A stretch of 64,000 bases of DNA from Mermis nigrescens (GCA_036768485.1 JAVLUZ010000341.1:2101658-2165657); one strand, 5' to 3'. Positions 22,082-30,362 are shown, counted from the stretch's first letter. The notes: generated by a model not told the origin, from the letters alone. Program-made: numbers and translations.

Positions 22082-22591
22082 TTAGCATTGCTCAAGCATT
22101 GATTCAACTATTTTATGTGCTATATGCAATTCATGCTCTCTTTTTGCACCAGTGAGAATCATTTTTCCGCTTGTAAACAGTAAAAACGTTACATTTCTGA
22201 ATTAATATATTAAGCCAGGAAAGAGTTCTACTTCATACATGCATTTTCTTTTAATCAACTCATAAAATTTGCAAAGATTTATGCAAAATCCTAAATCAGC
22301 AGAGCCTACAAACAGCTGAGGCTGTATTTTTAGGTAACAGGCTTGTGCATTTATTAGCTCTATAAAATGTTTTATTGTATTTTCGCCATCTTTAACTTTT
22401 TTAGCTCCTACACATACCATTTTACCTGACTTGAATATCAATAACGTAGCATGAGGTGGTTGATATATGATACCTGGAAATTTCTGAGGGTTATATTGAG
22501 CAGTATTTGGTAATTTTGCATATATCTCATCTAGATCAAGTGTGTCTTTAAGTGCTGCAGTAAGCACTATGTTCTGAATAGTAACCGTTTT
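22082..22591 (-). pseudogene. TATA-binding protein (TBP) homologue carried by the Polinton
   Basis: Read on the minus strand, 170 codons match the two-repeat saddle core of eukaryotic/archaeal TBP (about 180 residues). Repeat 1 has 'TIQNIV', 'QYNPQKFPGIIY' and 'FKSGKMVCVGAK'. Repeat 2 has 'VGSADLGFCINL', 'ELFPGLIY' and, after the stop, 'FTSGKMILTGAK'. All four phenylalanines that kink the TATA DNA in TBP are present (in KFPG, LLIFKSG, ELFPG and FLLFTSG). The Asn of 'IQNIV' in repeat 1 is kept; its repeat-2 partner is not. One in-frame TAA at 22202-22204 interrupts repeat 2, and about three residues are missing beside it. There is no frameshift. No in-frame ATG precedes 'KTVTIQN', so the start is lost or unusual. 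A minus-strand TATA box lies 29 bp upstream. The neighbouring gene on the other side is the ATPase, divergently oriented. Confidence 0.85.
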
Positions 22592-22600
22592 CTATATATA
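22592..22600 (+). promoter_or_regulatory. Possible TATA element for the ATPase
   Basis: CTATATATA, 32 bp before the ATG at 22633. It is a weaker match than the other boxes in the element. Confidence 0.45.
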
Positions 22601-22620
22601 CCCACCTGTTTCTTAATACA

Positions 22621-22628
22621 TATTTATA
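22621..22628 (-). promoter_or_regulatory. TATA box for the TBP-like gene
   Basis: Minus-strand TATAAATA followed by 'tg', 29 bp before the first TBP-like codon. It lies in the same short divergent spacer as the ATPase promoter. Confidence 0.6.
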
Positions 22629-22632
22629 AACC

Positions 22633-23284
22633 ATGATTTTTCAACACCCTTTTACTTGCCTTGTTTCTGGGCCAACAAAGTCTGGCAAGACAACTTTTGT
22701 CAGGCAATTATTAGAAAATAGAGCACACTTGATTGATACAAAACTTAAAAAGATTTGGTGGTGCTTTGCCAAAAATCAGCCGCTGTATAAGGAAATGCAA
22801 GATGTTTCATTTATAGAAGGGCTTCCTGATTTTAGTTATTTAAAAAAGTTTAGTCCAATGCCACAACTTTTGATATTAGATGATCTAATGCAAGAGAGCA
22901 AGGGTAATGTTCAAATTGTACAGCTTTTCACAAGATGTCATCATTGGAATATTAGCATCATTCACATTGTTCAAAATGTGTTCTTTGAAGGCCTCAGAAC
23001 TTCACGCATAAACTTTGATTATATAGTCTTATTTAAAAACCCTGCCGATCAATTACAGTCACAAATTTTGTCTCGGCCAACTTTATCCAACAAATTCCAA
23101 ATATTTCCTAGAAGCTTATTCTGATGCTACCTCTCAGCCACATGGCTATCTCTTGATAGATCTCACCCAAAATGCTAGAGATGAATTAAGACTTAAAACA
23201 AACATATTTAGCAAGCATCTGACTGTTTATGTAAAAAAATCTATAAATACTAATAATGACGGTGTAACCAATAAAAATGGGTAA
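22633..23284 (+). pseudogene. ATP: Polinton packaging ATPase (FtsK/HerA type)
   Basis: The ORF begins 'MIFQHPFTCLVSGPTKSGKTTFV', with Walker A at GPTKSGKTT (residues 14-22). Walker B is LLILDDLM near residue 80. A following 'QLFTRCHHWNISIIHIVQNVF' block matches the sensor region of A32-like genome-packaging ATPases. In viruses of this lineage the enzyme pumps DNA into the capsid. A frameshift near 23095 moves the rest into another frame, whose last block ('PHGYLLIDLTQNARDELRLK') is the usual C-terminus of the family. That frame ends at 23284, overlapping the next start codon by 8 bp and covering its TATA box. All key ATPase motifs remain, so the frameshift is the main damage. Confidence 0.85.
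23240..23254 (+). promoter_or_regulatory. TATA box for the pX-like gene
   Basis: TCTATAAATACTAAT lies inside the end of the ATPase reading frame. The ATG at 23277 follows 23 bp later. Confidence 0.75.
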
Positions 23285-23627
23285 AGAACGATTAAAACGC
23301 AATATTGTGTGCTTACACCTTCTGAGTCGAGCAAGAAAACCTCAAAGGGAGTCAATTATAAATACTGCCAGTAAAGATCAAATACTTTGTCTTTGTGACT
23401 GTGCAAGCAATTTTTTAAATGGTAATATTCCTTTTTCCGAAAAATATATAAACAAACTTTGGAGATATCAAAATCAAATAAGACGTCTGGCAAATAATAA
23501 ACAAATCAGTTCAAAAGACAGAAAAAATATTATAGTACAGGATGGTGGTTTTCTTCCTCTTTTGTTAACTCCAATACTTACAATTGCAGGCAGTCTTTTA
23601 GCTGATGCAATAACAGGTAGAAAATGA
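23277..23627 (+). CDS. Polinton small virion-core protein, adenovirus pX-like
   Basis: An intact 116-codon gene. The first 75 residues are basic and helical. Near residue 93 a 'GGFLPLLLTPILTIAGSLL' hydrophobic segment follows a short acidic/Gly hinge, then 'ADAITGRK' ends the protein. A 'GG-(I/F)-LP-x-L' segment near the C-terminus is characteristic of adenovirus core protein X and of the corresponding small proteins in Polintons and adintoviruses. The likely role is DNA condensation or membrane interaction inside the particle. Its stop overlaps the next start (aaATGA). No lesion is visible. Confidence 0.6.
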   Translation: MGKERLKRNIVCLHLLSRARKPQRESIINTASKDQILCLCDCASNFLNGNIPFSEKYINKLWRYQNQIRRLANNKQISSKDRKNIIVQDGGFLPLLLTPILTIAGSLLADAITGRK

Positions 23628-24191
23628 AATATACTGAAAAAATGATTCTTATACCCACTGAAATCAGCGAGCGGACTAAGCCTATTGATGTTAGTGCTAG
23701 AGTCCTTGGATAATGAGATGCAGAAAGTGTTGAACAGCAAAAATATACCATCTTATTTAAAACTTATAAAATATAATCAGATACTTGGCAAATTTAAGCG
23801 ATTGCATGAACAGAAACAGGAACCGTACAAAGCCAATATAATTGAATATACAAGTGATGTACTTAGCAATGATGAAATACTAACTGCTATGCCAAAAAAT
23901 CAAATTCCTAAGGCTAAAATGCTTCTCCACTATATTTGTACAAACCCTTTTATTGAAATAGAGTCTGATGGTGAGCTTGTTATATATGGGCAAAAAATTG
24001 AAGGCTCAAACATTACAGATTTAGTTAATGATTTAGCACGTGAGCGTAAGAAAATAAGCAGACATCCTGGTACAAAGGAATTGCTGAAAGTGTTGAACCG
24101 CACAAATGTCCCACTAGCAAGTATTGGTAATAGACAAGGTAGGGAAATTTTTGCCGCAGGTGATGACTTTGACTGGGACAAAAGTCTATAA
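23624..24191 (+). pseudogene. Conserved Polinton protein of unknown function
   Basis: The ATG at 23624 overlaps the stop of the pX-like gene and opens 'MKYTEKMILIPTEI'. A frameshift near 23690 leads into 'MLVLESLDNEMQKVL', and the frame then runs to 24191. The middle 'ILTAMPKNQIPKAKMLLHYI' and 'GELVIYGQKIEGSNITDLVNDLARERKK' are typical of an uncharacterised protein found in many invertebrate Polintons, usually just before the small virion-like genes. No catalytic motif is visible. It has no TATA box of its own, so it probably shared the pX transcript. Its last codons ('DKSL' and stop) overlap the next TATA box. Confidence 0.6.
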
Positions 24192-24194
24192 ATA
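24184..24194 (+). promoter_or_regulatory. TATA box overlapping a stop codon
   Basis: GTCTATAAATA, with the ATG at 24232 downstream by 37 bp. The 'taa' is the stop of the preceding gene, the same arrangement as at 20158. Confidence 0.75.
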
Positions 24195-24231
24195 CCTTGT
24201 GTGTTTCAATTTTTGTGAAATAATCACAAAA

Positions 24232-24647
24232 ATGCATGTTCAATTTACTCCCAACAATTACAACATTTGGCTGGAATATTATACAGGGCAGGCTGCCCAA
24301 ACTGGTTATGGATTGGATGGGTTTAAGGGCATCCCATACCAGCGGGGCGTTGGTCTTGGCAACTTTTTCCGCTCCCTATTCAGAATGGCCATCCCTGTTT
24401 TGCAATCAATTGGTAAGCAAGTTGGAAAGCATGCTTTAGTTGCAGGTTCAAATATAGCATCCGATTTGGCCCAGGGAAAACCTCTTTTTAGTCTACTAAA
24501 AAGCATTCAAAGCGAGAAGCTGCCCAACTTTTTGATGAAGTATCTCATGCCCTAGAACATCAGCAAGGAGAGGGTCTTGGTAGTCACCCAAAGTCTATAA
24601 ATACTAATGCACTTGATGCGTTTTCTAAAAAAACATGGCTCTCATAG
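24232..24647 (+). pseudogene. Polinton amphipathic virion protein, adenovirus pVI-like
   Basis: Begins 'MHVQFTPNNYNIWLEYYTGQA'; after 'GFKGIPYQRGVGLGNFFRSLFR' it carries 'AIPVLQSIGKQVGKHALVAG'. A Gly-rich run followed by an amphipathic helix is the pattern of the membrane-active pVI-like proteins of Polintons and adintoviruses; this assignment is by pattern, not by a tested match. A frameshift near 24510 shifts the C-terminal part ('LFDEVSHALEHQQGEGLG') into a second frame that would end at 24647, overlapping the capsid gene start. The TATA box of the capsid gene lies within that tail. Confidence 0.55.
24593..24608 (+). promoter_or_regulatory. TATA box for the major capsid gene
   Basis: GTCTATAAATACTAAT, with the ATG 27 bp later at 24635. 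It sits inside the C-terminal part of the pVI-like gene. Confidence 0.75.
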
Positions 24648-25928
24648 ACGTAAAATCTATTCCGAGTACTAAAACTGAGTTAGACCTTTTCACGGTCCCT
24701 CCTACCCAAGTGGTAGTAAAGCGTGGCTTTTGGCATGAAATACAACCAACGCATCCCATAACTAATGAGGGACCATATGAATTTAGAATACCTCCTGATC
24801 CTCATTATATTCAGCTGAACAAAAATTACATTTATATGCTACTAAGAATTAAAAAAACCAACAGTTGCTGCAGGATCAGTAGTACCTGACTATGCACTTA
24901 TCAATCTTATTGGTAAAACTTTTTTCAAGCAAGTAAAATGTTTTCTAGGAGGCCGTTTAGTTTTTGACAGCTCCGATAAATAAGCATATAGATCTTATTT
25001 TGAAACTGAATTAAATTATGGATTTGATGCAAAGCATTCACACTTACAGGCAGCATTATATTTTCATGATGGCAGCATTAATGTTGACACAAAAGATAGT
25101 GAATCATTCAAAAAGCGAGCTGCTATGTTTAAAGATGAAAATTTTGTAGAAGTTGTGGCTCCACTGCATATTGATATATTCTTGCAAGATAGGTATTTAG
25201 TCAATTTTACCAATTTTTGCTTAGAATTACACAGAAATAGTAATGCATTTACTTTACAGTGCTTTGAAGATGTTAACTTAGATTTGAAAGTCACTCAAAT
25301 GAAATTTTTTATTCAAAAAGTTGAGGGTTTGGACACAGTAAATTTAGCTCTAGAGCAAACAATGCTTTCATACACAGCCAAATATCCTATAACGCGTGTA
25401 GCTATCACTAACTTGCATATATCAAACCCTGCTAGGGAAACGCCAAATTATACATTGTTCACTGGTCAGCTACCTAGACGTATTGTATTTGCTTGTGTTG
25501 AAGGCAGCGCTTATCGAGGCAATCTAGCAAAATCGCCTTTCAACTTCAAACCTTTCAGCATATATGATGCAAAAGTAACGTGTGGGGGTATAACCTACCC
25601 TGCTTACCCACTTGGCATTGCATTCAAACACGATAGGTACTTGCAAGCCTATAATCAAATGTATGATGCACTCGATATAGGCCGTGAAGGTAATTTCATT
25701 AGCAGAGATAAGTTTAAGACAAGTCACTGCTTTTTTGTATTCGACTTGACACCTGATGCAGATGATGAGGGGTATTGGGATCTAGCACATGAAGGAACAA
25801 CAAGCATAAATGTAAGGTTTGCTGATAATTTGCCTGATTCTGGCATAGAAATCATTATAAATGCTGAATTTGATAATTTAATAATGATTGATAAAAATCG
25901 AAATACATTTCATGACTATAGTGCATAA
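24635..25928 (+). pseudogene. MCP: Polinton major capsid protein (double jelly roll)
   Basis: The N-terminal piece (24635-24889) has the family opening: 'KTELDLFTVPPTQ', then 'FWHEIQP' and 'YIQLNKNYIYMLLRIKK'. After a frameshift near 24880 the frame continues to 25928, with 'NLIGKTFFKQVKCFLGG', 'PLHIDIFLQDRYLVNF', 'RIVFACVEGSAYRGN' and 'GYWDLAHEGTTSINVRF'. These blocks are typical of the Polinton major capsid protein, which forms trimeric hexons. Total length is near 430 codons, in the usual range. Besides the frameshift there is one TAA at 24981-24983. The remainder is well preserved, and the stop is 2 bp before the protease ATG. Confidence 0.8.
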
Positions 25929-25930
25929 AC

Positions 25931-26356
25931 ATGAATACTATGGAAGTATTTAAAATTCTTGAACGTAATATCAAAATGGATATGTTCTTTGGGCATTTTT
26001 CCATTAGACCGCGTACCACCTATAAAAACTATCCTGCAGCTATAGTGGTTAATTTGGATGCTAGCAATGAGCCTGGTTCACACTGGGTTGCTTTGTATTT
26101 TGTAAGCAAGAAACGCTGTGACTATTTTGATAGCTATGGCTTAGAGCCACCTGTGCAATTGAAGCATTATATTTCTGATAATGTGCTTTCATTTACATAC
26201 AATAATGTCCAAACACAAGAGCTTTTTTCCATTAGTTGTGGACATATGTCCATCTACTTCCTCTTATGCAGGAGTAATGATGTTCCCTTCAAAAATATTG
26301 TTCTATCTACGCTGAGCAAAAAAATTTATAAATACTTTGATAAGCTTAAATTGTAA
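25931..26356 (+). CDS. PRO: Adenain-like maturation protease
   Basis: An intact 141-codon gene. The catalytic order expected for adenovirus-type (C5/Ulp1-like) cysteine proteases is visible: His in 'GSHWVALYF', Asp in 'YFDSYG' about 20 residues on, and Cys in 'SISCGHMSIYFL' near residue 102. Such enzymes cleave capsid and core precursors inside the particle. The N-terminus is short but normal for the family. The ATG comes 2 bp after the capsid stop, and no TATA module lies directly upstream, so co-expression with the capsid gene is likely. This is the only full-length enzyme gene of the element without a lesion. Confidence 0.85.
   Translation: MNTMEVFKILERNIKMDMFFGHFSIRPRTTYKNYPAAIVVNLDASNEPGSHWVALYFVSKKRCDYFDSYGLEPPVQLKHYISDNVLSFTYNNVQTQELFSISCGHMSIYFLLCRSNDVPFKNIVLSTLSKKIYKYFDKLKL
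26327..26334 (+). promoter_or_regulatory. TATA box for the minor capsid gene
   Basis: TATAAATA followed by 'ctttg', inside the protease C-terminus. The ATG at 26359 is 24 bp downstream. Confidence 0.65.
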
Positions 26357-26358
26357 AA

Positions 26359-27137
26359 ATGGATACTAAACAATTCTATTTAACGCTTCCGAGCAATTCA
26401 CAGGAAGCCAATACTGCGGCTACATTTGTAACTGGCCTGCCAAGGCAAATTAGATTATCTGGCGATTGGGAAGTTGGTTTAGCTGAGATAATTTATGCTA
26501 ATACATGGCACAATGTTGCTGAGGATCAGAATATGATACAATTTTATGATTTAAAAAATAATGTACGAGTAAAATTGCCTTATTCCTAGAGCTAGATACC
26601 AAAATATACACGATCTTATTAAAACAATCAGTTAGGGAATGAAAATGGTTAGTCAAAATGAAAAATTTGAATATACTGAGTACCTGACTTTCAAGTATCA
26701 TGAAAATAAGAAATTTTGTCATATAGTAATTAACACTGCATACATTAAAAGCTTAAAGCTAACAAATCATTTGATGTATATGTTAGGCTTTTTAGATAGT
26801 CAGCTTAAAAATGTAAATTATACTCTTGCACAAGAAGTGACCATAGCTGCCCATCAACTCTCCTAACATGCTAGGCGGAATGCACAATTTTTATGTTTAT
26901 TGTGATATAATTGAGCCTCTGATTGTTGGAAACATTTTTGCACAACTTTTGCAGGTTGTAAACATTGAAGGAAAATACATGGATATTGTAAACCATGCAT
27001 ATATTAGCCCACACTATATACCCATGCTGAAGAAATCATTTAACACAATTGAAATAAATATCAAAACGGATCAAAATCAGCTTGTACCATTTGAATTCGG
27101 CAAAACTATCGTAAAATTGCATTTTAGACACCAATAG
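26359..27137 (+). pseudogene. mCP: Polinton minor capsid (penton-like) protein, broken
   Basis: Three frames carry successive parts: 26359-26589 ('FYLTLPSNSQ', 'GLPRQIRLSGDWEVGLAEI'), 26639-26866 (internal part) and 26868-27137 ('NFYVYCDIIEPLIVGN', 'FNTIEINIKTDQNQLVPFEFG' and 'IVKLHFRHQ' at the end). The opening TLPSN and the closing FYVYCDIIEP/PFEFGK pattern are characteristic of the single-jelly-roll minor capsid protein of Polintons, which forms pentons at the vertices. A stop at 26587-26589 and two frame changes make it inactive. It is the last capsid gene before the right end. Confidence 0.75.
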
Positions 27138-27139
27138 AC

Positions 27140-27147
27140 TATAAATA
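27140..27147 (+). promoter_or_regulatory. TATA box for the last Polinton gene
   Basis: TATAAATA, starting 3 bp after the minor capsid stop, with an ATG 30 bp further on at 27178. Confidence 0.65.
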
Positions 27148-27177
27148 AAACCTATGTAGGTTACATATAATACAAAA

Positions 27178-27293
27178 ATGATTTTCTTGTTGGTGCTCTT
27201 ACATTCCACATATGGGGTTGATCCATGTATATGACAATGAGTTATGGTAATTTGCCATAATTTAGCAGACTATAGTAGCATGTCACACTCTGC
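27178..27293 (+). pseudogene. 5' end of a secreted/membrane protein gene, cut by the TIR
   Basis: The ATG opens 'MIFLLVLLHSTYGVDPC', a short typical signal peptide. A stop follows, then in a shifted frame 'VMVICHNLADYSS'. At about 27293 the sequence passes into the right TIR and the gene ends. The downstream part of the same protein is recognisable outside the element at 29748-30153 ('MVVCHNLADCSTLPRS'). So the last gene of the element was probably an extracellular cysteine-containing protein, removed when the TIR reached its present extent. Confidence 0.5.
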
Positions 27294-28239
27294 AAAAATA
27301 CAAAAAGTTCTAGTGCCCAACTACCAAATAAAAGTATATTATAATAATATTTTGTTTTTTCAAGGACCTGTGGCTGATAAGGTGCTTGATTTACATGCTG
27401 CTAATAATCATCATTATGATCTGATTACAAAAATGCCTCAAGTGCTGTAAGTTTTTTTCCTCCAAAAACAGTGCTTTGGTGGTGCATGTGACCCGTGCAA
27501 ATCCTCTCATTCTATGCTCATGCTTAAAAAGCAGCAAAAAAATGTAATGTACAGTGTAAAGAGGAGTAAAGTTGTGTGAAGTGTAAAGTAGTGTAAAGTG
27601 TAAACTTGCATAAAGTAGTGTAAAGTGTAAAGTGGTGTAAAGTAGTGTGAAGTGTAAAGCAGTGTAAAGTGTAAAGTGGTTAACCATTCCATTCTTATCC
27701 TATTCCTATCATAGGCCTACCTTATACTACCCTCCTTTGCCCCCTCTTATCCTAAGTGTAAAGAGAAGGCGCTAAGGAACCCTTGTTGGTGGCCCCTCCC
27801 CTGGGACAATTTTTTTGAAAGTTCCCAAACTCCCTCCCCCAAGGACCAAAATTCCCAAACTACCCCCATCCCTATAAACAACTTTTTGAAAGTTCCCAAA
27901 CTACCTCCACTTCCCTAGGGACTTTAGAAAATTCCCAAACTACCCCCTTCCCCCAGGGATAAGTTTTTGAAAGTTCCGGAACTACCTCATCCCCCAGGGA
28001 CAACTATTTTTTTTGGCAAAATACCCAGGGCGCATTCAGGGCACAACCCAAACCCCCGCCTATATTATAACACAGGGAACCCCCTCAGGGCGCACATTCT
28101 CAGAGCCAGGGGGCACATTTCAACCCCCATTTTCCAACTGCCTACCACAGCCGCCTATACTATAACACAGGAAGAAATTTCCCGAACCTAGTTCCCAAAC
28201 TATTAGTTCCGGAACTACTAGTTCCGAACACGCCAGGGT
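27294..28239. repeat. Right Polinton terminal inverted repeat
   Basis: Inverted match to 18156-19098. From inside out it holds the copy of the PolB-fragment end (plus strand, 27294-27450, ending at a GTAAGT donor at 27447-27452), the 'gtgtaaagt' minisatellite (27550-27685), the 55-bp unit array, and the palindromic tip ending 'gaacacgccagggt'. Confidence 0.9.
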
Positions 28240-28245
28240 CACAGG

Positions 28246-28511
28246 CATATGTGGGCAGCAAGAAAATTCTGGGGGGGGGGTGCAAGATTTTTTGAAGGTC
28301 AAAAAATGGCCTTAAAAATGGTGGTATGGCGATAAAAACACCATTTTTCGACGTTTCTCATCAAGCACTATCCATTGGCATCAAAAAATTGCAGAAAAAA
28401 ACGAAAAAAATTTTCAAAAATTGAATTCTGGGGGGGGGGTATTTTTGATTTCTGGGGGGGTATTTTGGTTTCTGGGGGTGCATACCCCCCAAACCCCCAC
28501 GCCCAGGTGTG
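28246..28511 (+). mobile_element. hAT-type MITE (family A) next to the Polinton end
   Basis: Full copy, CATATGTGGGC to CCCAGGTGTG, starting 7 bp after the right Polinton terminus. A second copy follows after one base. No matching 8-mer flanks were found for either. Confidence 0.7.
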
Positions 28512-28512
28512 C

Positions 28513-28778
28513 CATAGGTGGGCAGCACCGAAATTCTGGGGGGGGTAAAAAATTGTTAAAGGTCAAAAAAAGGTCCTAAAAGTGGTTGTAAGGAAAAAAA
28601 ACACCATTTTTTGACATTTCTTGTCAAGCAATATTCAATGGCATCAAAAAATAGCCAAAAAAGCAAAAAAAAATTTCAAAATTTGAATTCTGGGGGGGGT
28701 ATTTTGATTTCTGTAGGGAGTATTTCAATTTCTGAGGGGTGCATACCCCCCAAACCCCCTCCCCCAAGCCTACGTGTG
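28513..28778 (+). mobile_element. hAT-type MITE (family A), second copy in tandem
   Basis: CATAGGTGGGC to 'cctacgtgtg', more diverged than the first. It contains the 'tggcatcaaaaaatagc' middle and the g-rich 3' part. Confidence 0.65.
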
Positions 28779-28856
28779 GATGTCACCCTAAGACCAAAAC
28801 ATGCTTGACTGATGACTCATTGTAACATAGGATTGGTATTATCTTCAAGAATCGTG

Positions 28857-29470
28857 CAAATATACGATGCTTGGAACGTATGAATCTTCTTTAAATTATC
28901 CATATCTAATTATAAAAGACTTACAGAGTAGTTTTACTATTATTTGTTGTATTCATGACTGTAAACTTATAGCAGCATATATGACCCTTCAAGGCATTGT
29001 GATAAAAATAATTCATAATAAGGATAATCTAGTAATGGTACGTCTATATGATAAAGTGCACATAAATTACACGTATCCTGTAAGTAAGGCAAAGGAAGCA
29101 GAACAACCCAACCCCAAAGACCCAAAACTTCAATATCTTGAGCAACGTTTACTCAAAATTGAGCAGAAAAGCTTCCAAATTGTATGGATCAAAATTTGTA
29201 GAGCAACTGATTGGCCTTTGATACAACATTAGGAGCTCGAGCTCTGCTCGGACATCAGGATATTCATGCTAGTTTTGCTGGAGACGTTCCTATGATATGT
29301 GAATGCCAGAAAATTAATAGCACTAAGATTTTTTTGGGATTAAAAAGTAAAAGACATGTGTTACAAAGATCTTCTGGTCGAGACAGAAAAAGGCTTATAT
29401 TTCGTTTCTCCAGGAACATCTGATTTAGTCCAAAATTCTATTGAAATTCCATGTAATACTCGGATACATG
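28857..29470 (+). pseudogene. Env-like glycoprotein, C-terminal half
   Basis: The frame from about 28866 reads 'YPYLIIKDLQSSFTIIC', then 'DPKLQYLEQRLLKIEQKSFQIVWIKIC', and after a frame change 'LGARALLGHQDIHASFAGDVPMICECQ'. Past another shift, 'SPGTSDLVQNSIEIPCNTR' is visible near 29415-29460. This block order is that of the ectodomain of an envelope-like glycoprotein found next to gag in invertebrate retroelements. The N-terminal half of the same family appears separately at 52640-53517. Several frameshifts make this copy non-functional. The Polinton and two MITEs lie between it and the gag at 16-18 kb, which has the same orientation, so both may belong to one disrupted retroelement. Confidence 0.5.
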
Positions 29471-29747
29471 GCATATATAAGCAGGAGCACACAGGAAAAT
29501 ATATGGGAGTAGCAGGAGTGCTACTACATGGCTAGAAGTGCCTACTTTGAAGTTCAACCCATGACATTGATGTTTCATTGTTTGTCAATATTATTATTCA
29601 ATATTTTCCACAGTTGTGAGCAATAGCCCGAGTAGTTGATTAGTACTACACACACAAAACAGAGCGGAAGATCTGGGAAACCGATGTGGGTAAAATTTTG
29701 CTCACGTAATGGTGGAAGGCAGCATTCCCATTACACAGGGTTGATGC

Positions 29748-30153
29748 ATACTGTTATCATTATGCAAATGAGTCTATGGTAGTGTGTCATAATTTAGCAG
29801 ATTGTAGTACACTTCCAAGATCAGTCCAAAACATAGTTTTGATAGACAACTGTGATGTTCAAGTTTCTGATTGGAAAAATTTGACAACATTCTTACCAAA
29901 ACTTGAGTCTATGAAATTTGTGCCTAAATGTAAAAGCTGTTTGAAAATTGATGAGCATTTTAATGGAATAAAAATTGAAGGCAGGTGTTTGGAAAGCGAC
30001 ATGAAATACAGGCATAAAGACAATTTGAATATCATTTTAAATGAGATTTTGAGTTGTATTGCGATGTTATGCACTCTAACCATCCTCTACATTATACGCT
30101 TTATTAAAAATGATATCTTAAAGCATCATGTGACAGTCAAAATAGCAATATAG
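29748..30153 (+). CDS. Cysteine-containing membrane protein exon, unknown
   Basis: The open frame reads 'GVDAYCYHYANESMVVCHNLADC' in pieces (the first part precedes the ATG at 29776), then a run with cysteines at 'LIDNCDVQ', 'VPKCKSCLKI' and 'IEGRCLES'. Near the end a hydrophobic segment ('EILSCIAMLCTLTILYIIRFI') would span the membrane and is followed by a short basic tail, giving a type I topology if a signal peptide is supplied upstream. A splice acceptor (cattacacag) lies exactly where similarity to the truncated Polinton gene begins, so this may be a downstream exon. I do not recognise the family; the spacing recalls leucine-rich-repeat caps, but weakly. Confidence 0.45.
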
Positions 30154-30362
30154 TCATTGCATATTTGAGCCAAGTAGTGCTAGTGACCCTCCCCCAAGGC
30201 TGGACGCATTCAAAAAAAAATTTGGGCAAAATCCATCCATCCTGGCGCAAGCATTGTCAATTTAATGCTATTGCTTCAGCAGTCAACAAAATGCATCAAT
30301 CATAAAAAATGCTTCGCCAATGCGCGATATTACTTGTCTCTTCATTAGTGGTGGGCAGCCAC

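Larger units (their letters stand above)
18156..28239. mobile_element. Polinton/Maverick element, degenerate
   Basis: Inverted ends of about 0.94 kb enclose a gene set diagnostic of Polintons: a protein-primed PolB fragment, retroviral-type integrase with chromodomain, FtsK/HerA-type ATPase, adenain-like protease, major and minor jelly-roll capsid proteins, and small virion-core-like proteins. Length is near the low end for the group because most of polB is missing. No matching 6-bp target duplication could be found; a MITE starts 7 bp after the right end and may have obscured it. It also encodes a TBP-like protein, which I do not associate with this group. Many of its genes carry stops or frameshifts. 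Confidence 0.9.

Noticed and set aside
18100..28260. A 6-bp target-site duplication for the Polinton
   Set aside because: The bases outside 18156 (cctgca) and 28239 (cacagg) do not match directly; a MITE starts 7 bp after the right end, so I do not claim a duplication.
29748..30153. Treating the membrane-protein ORF as the C-terminus of the env-like gene
   Set aside because: The env-like blocks end near 29470, and the later ORF has its own acceptor-like start and is related to the last Polinton gene instead.
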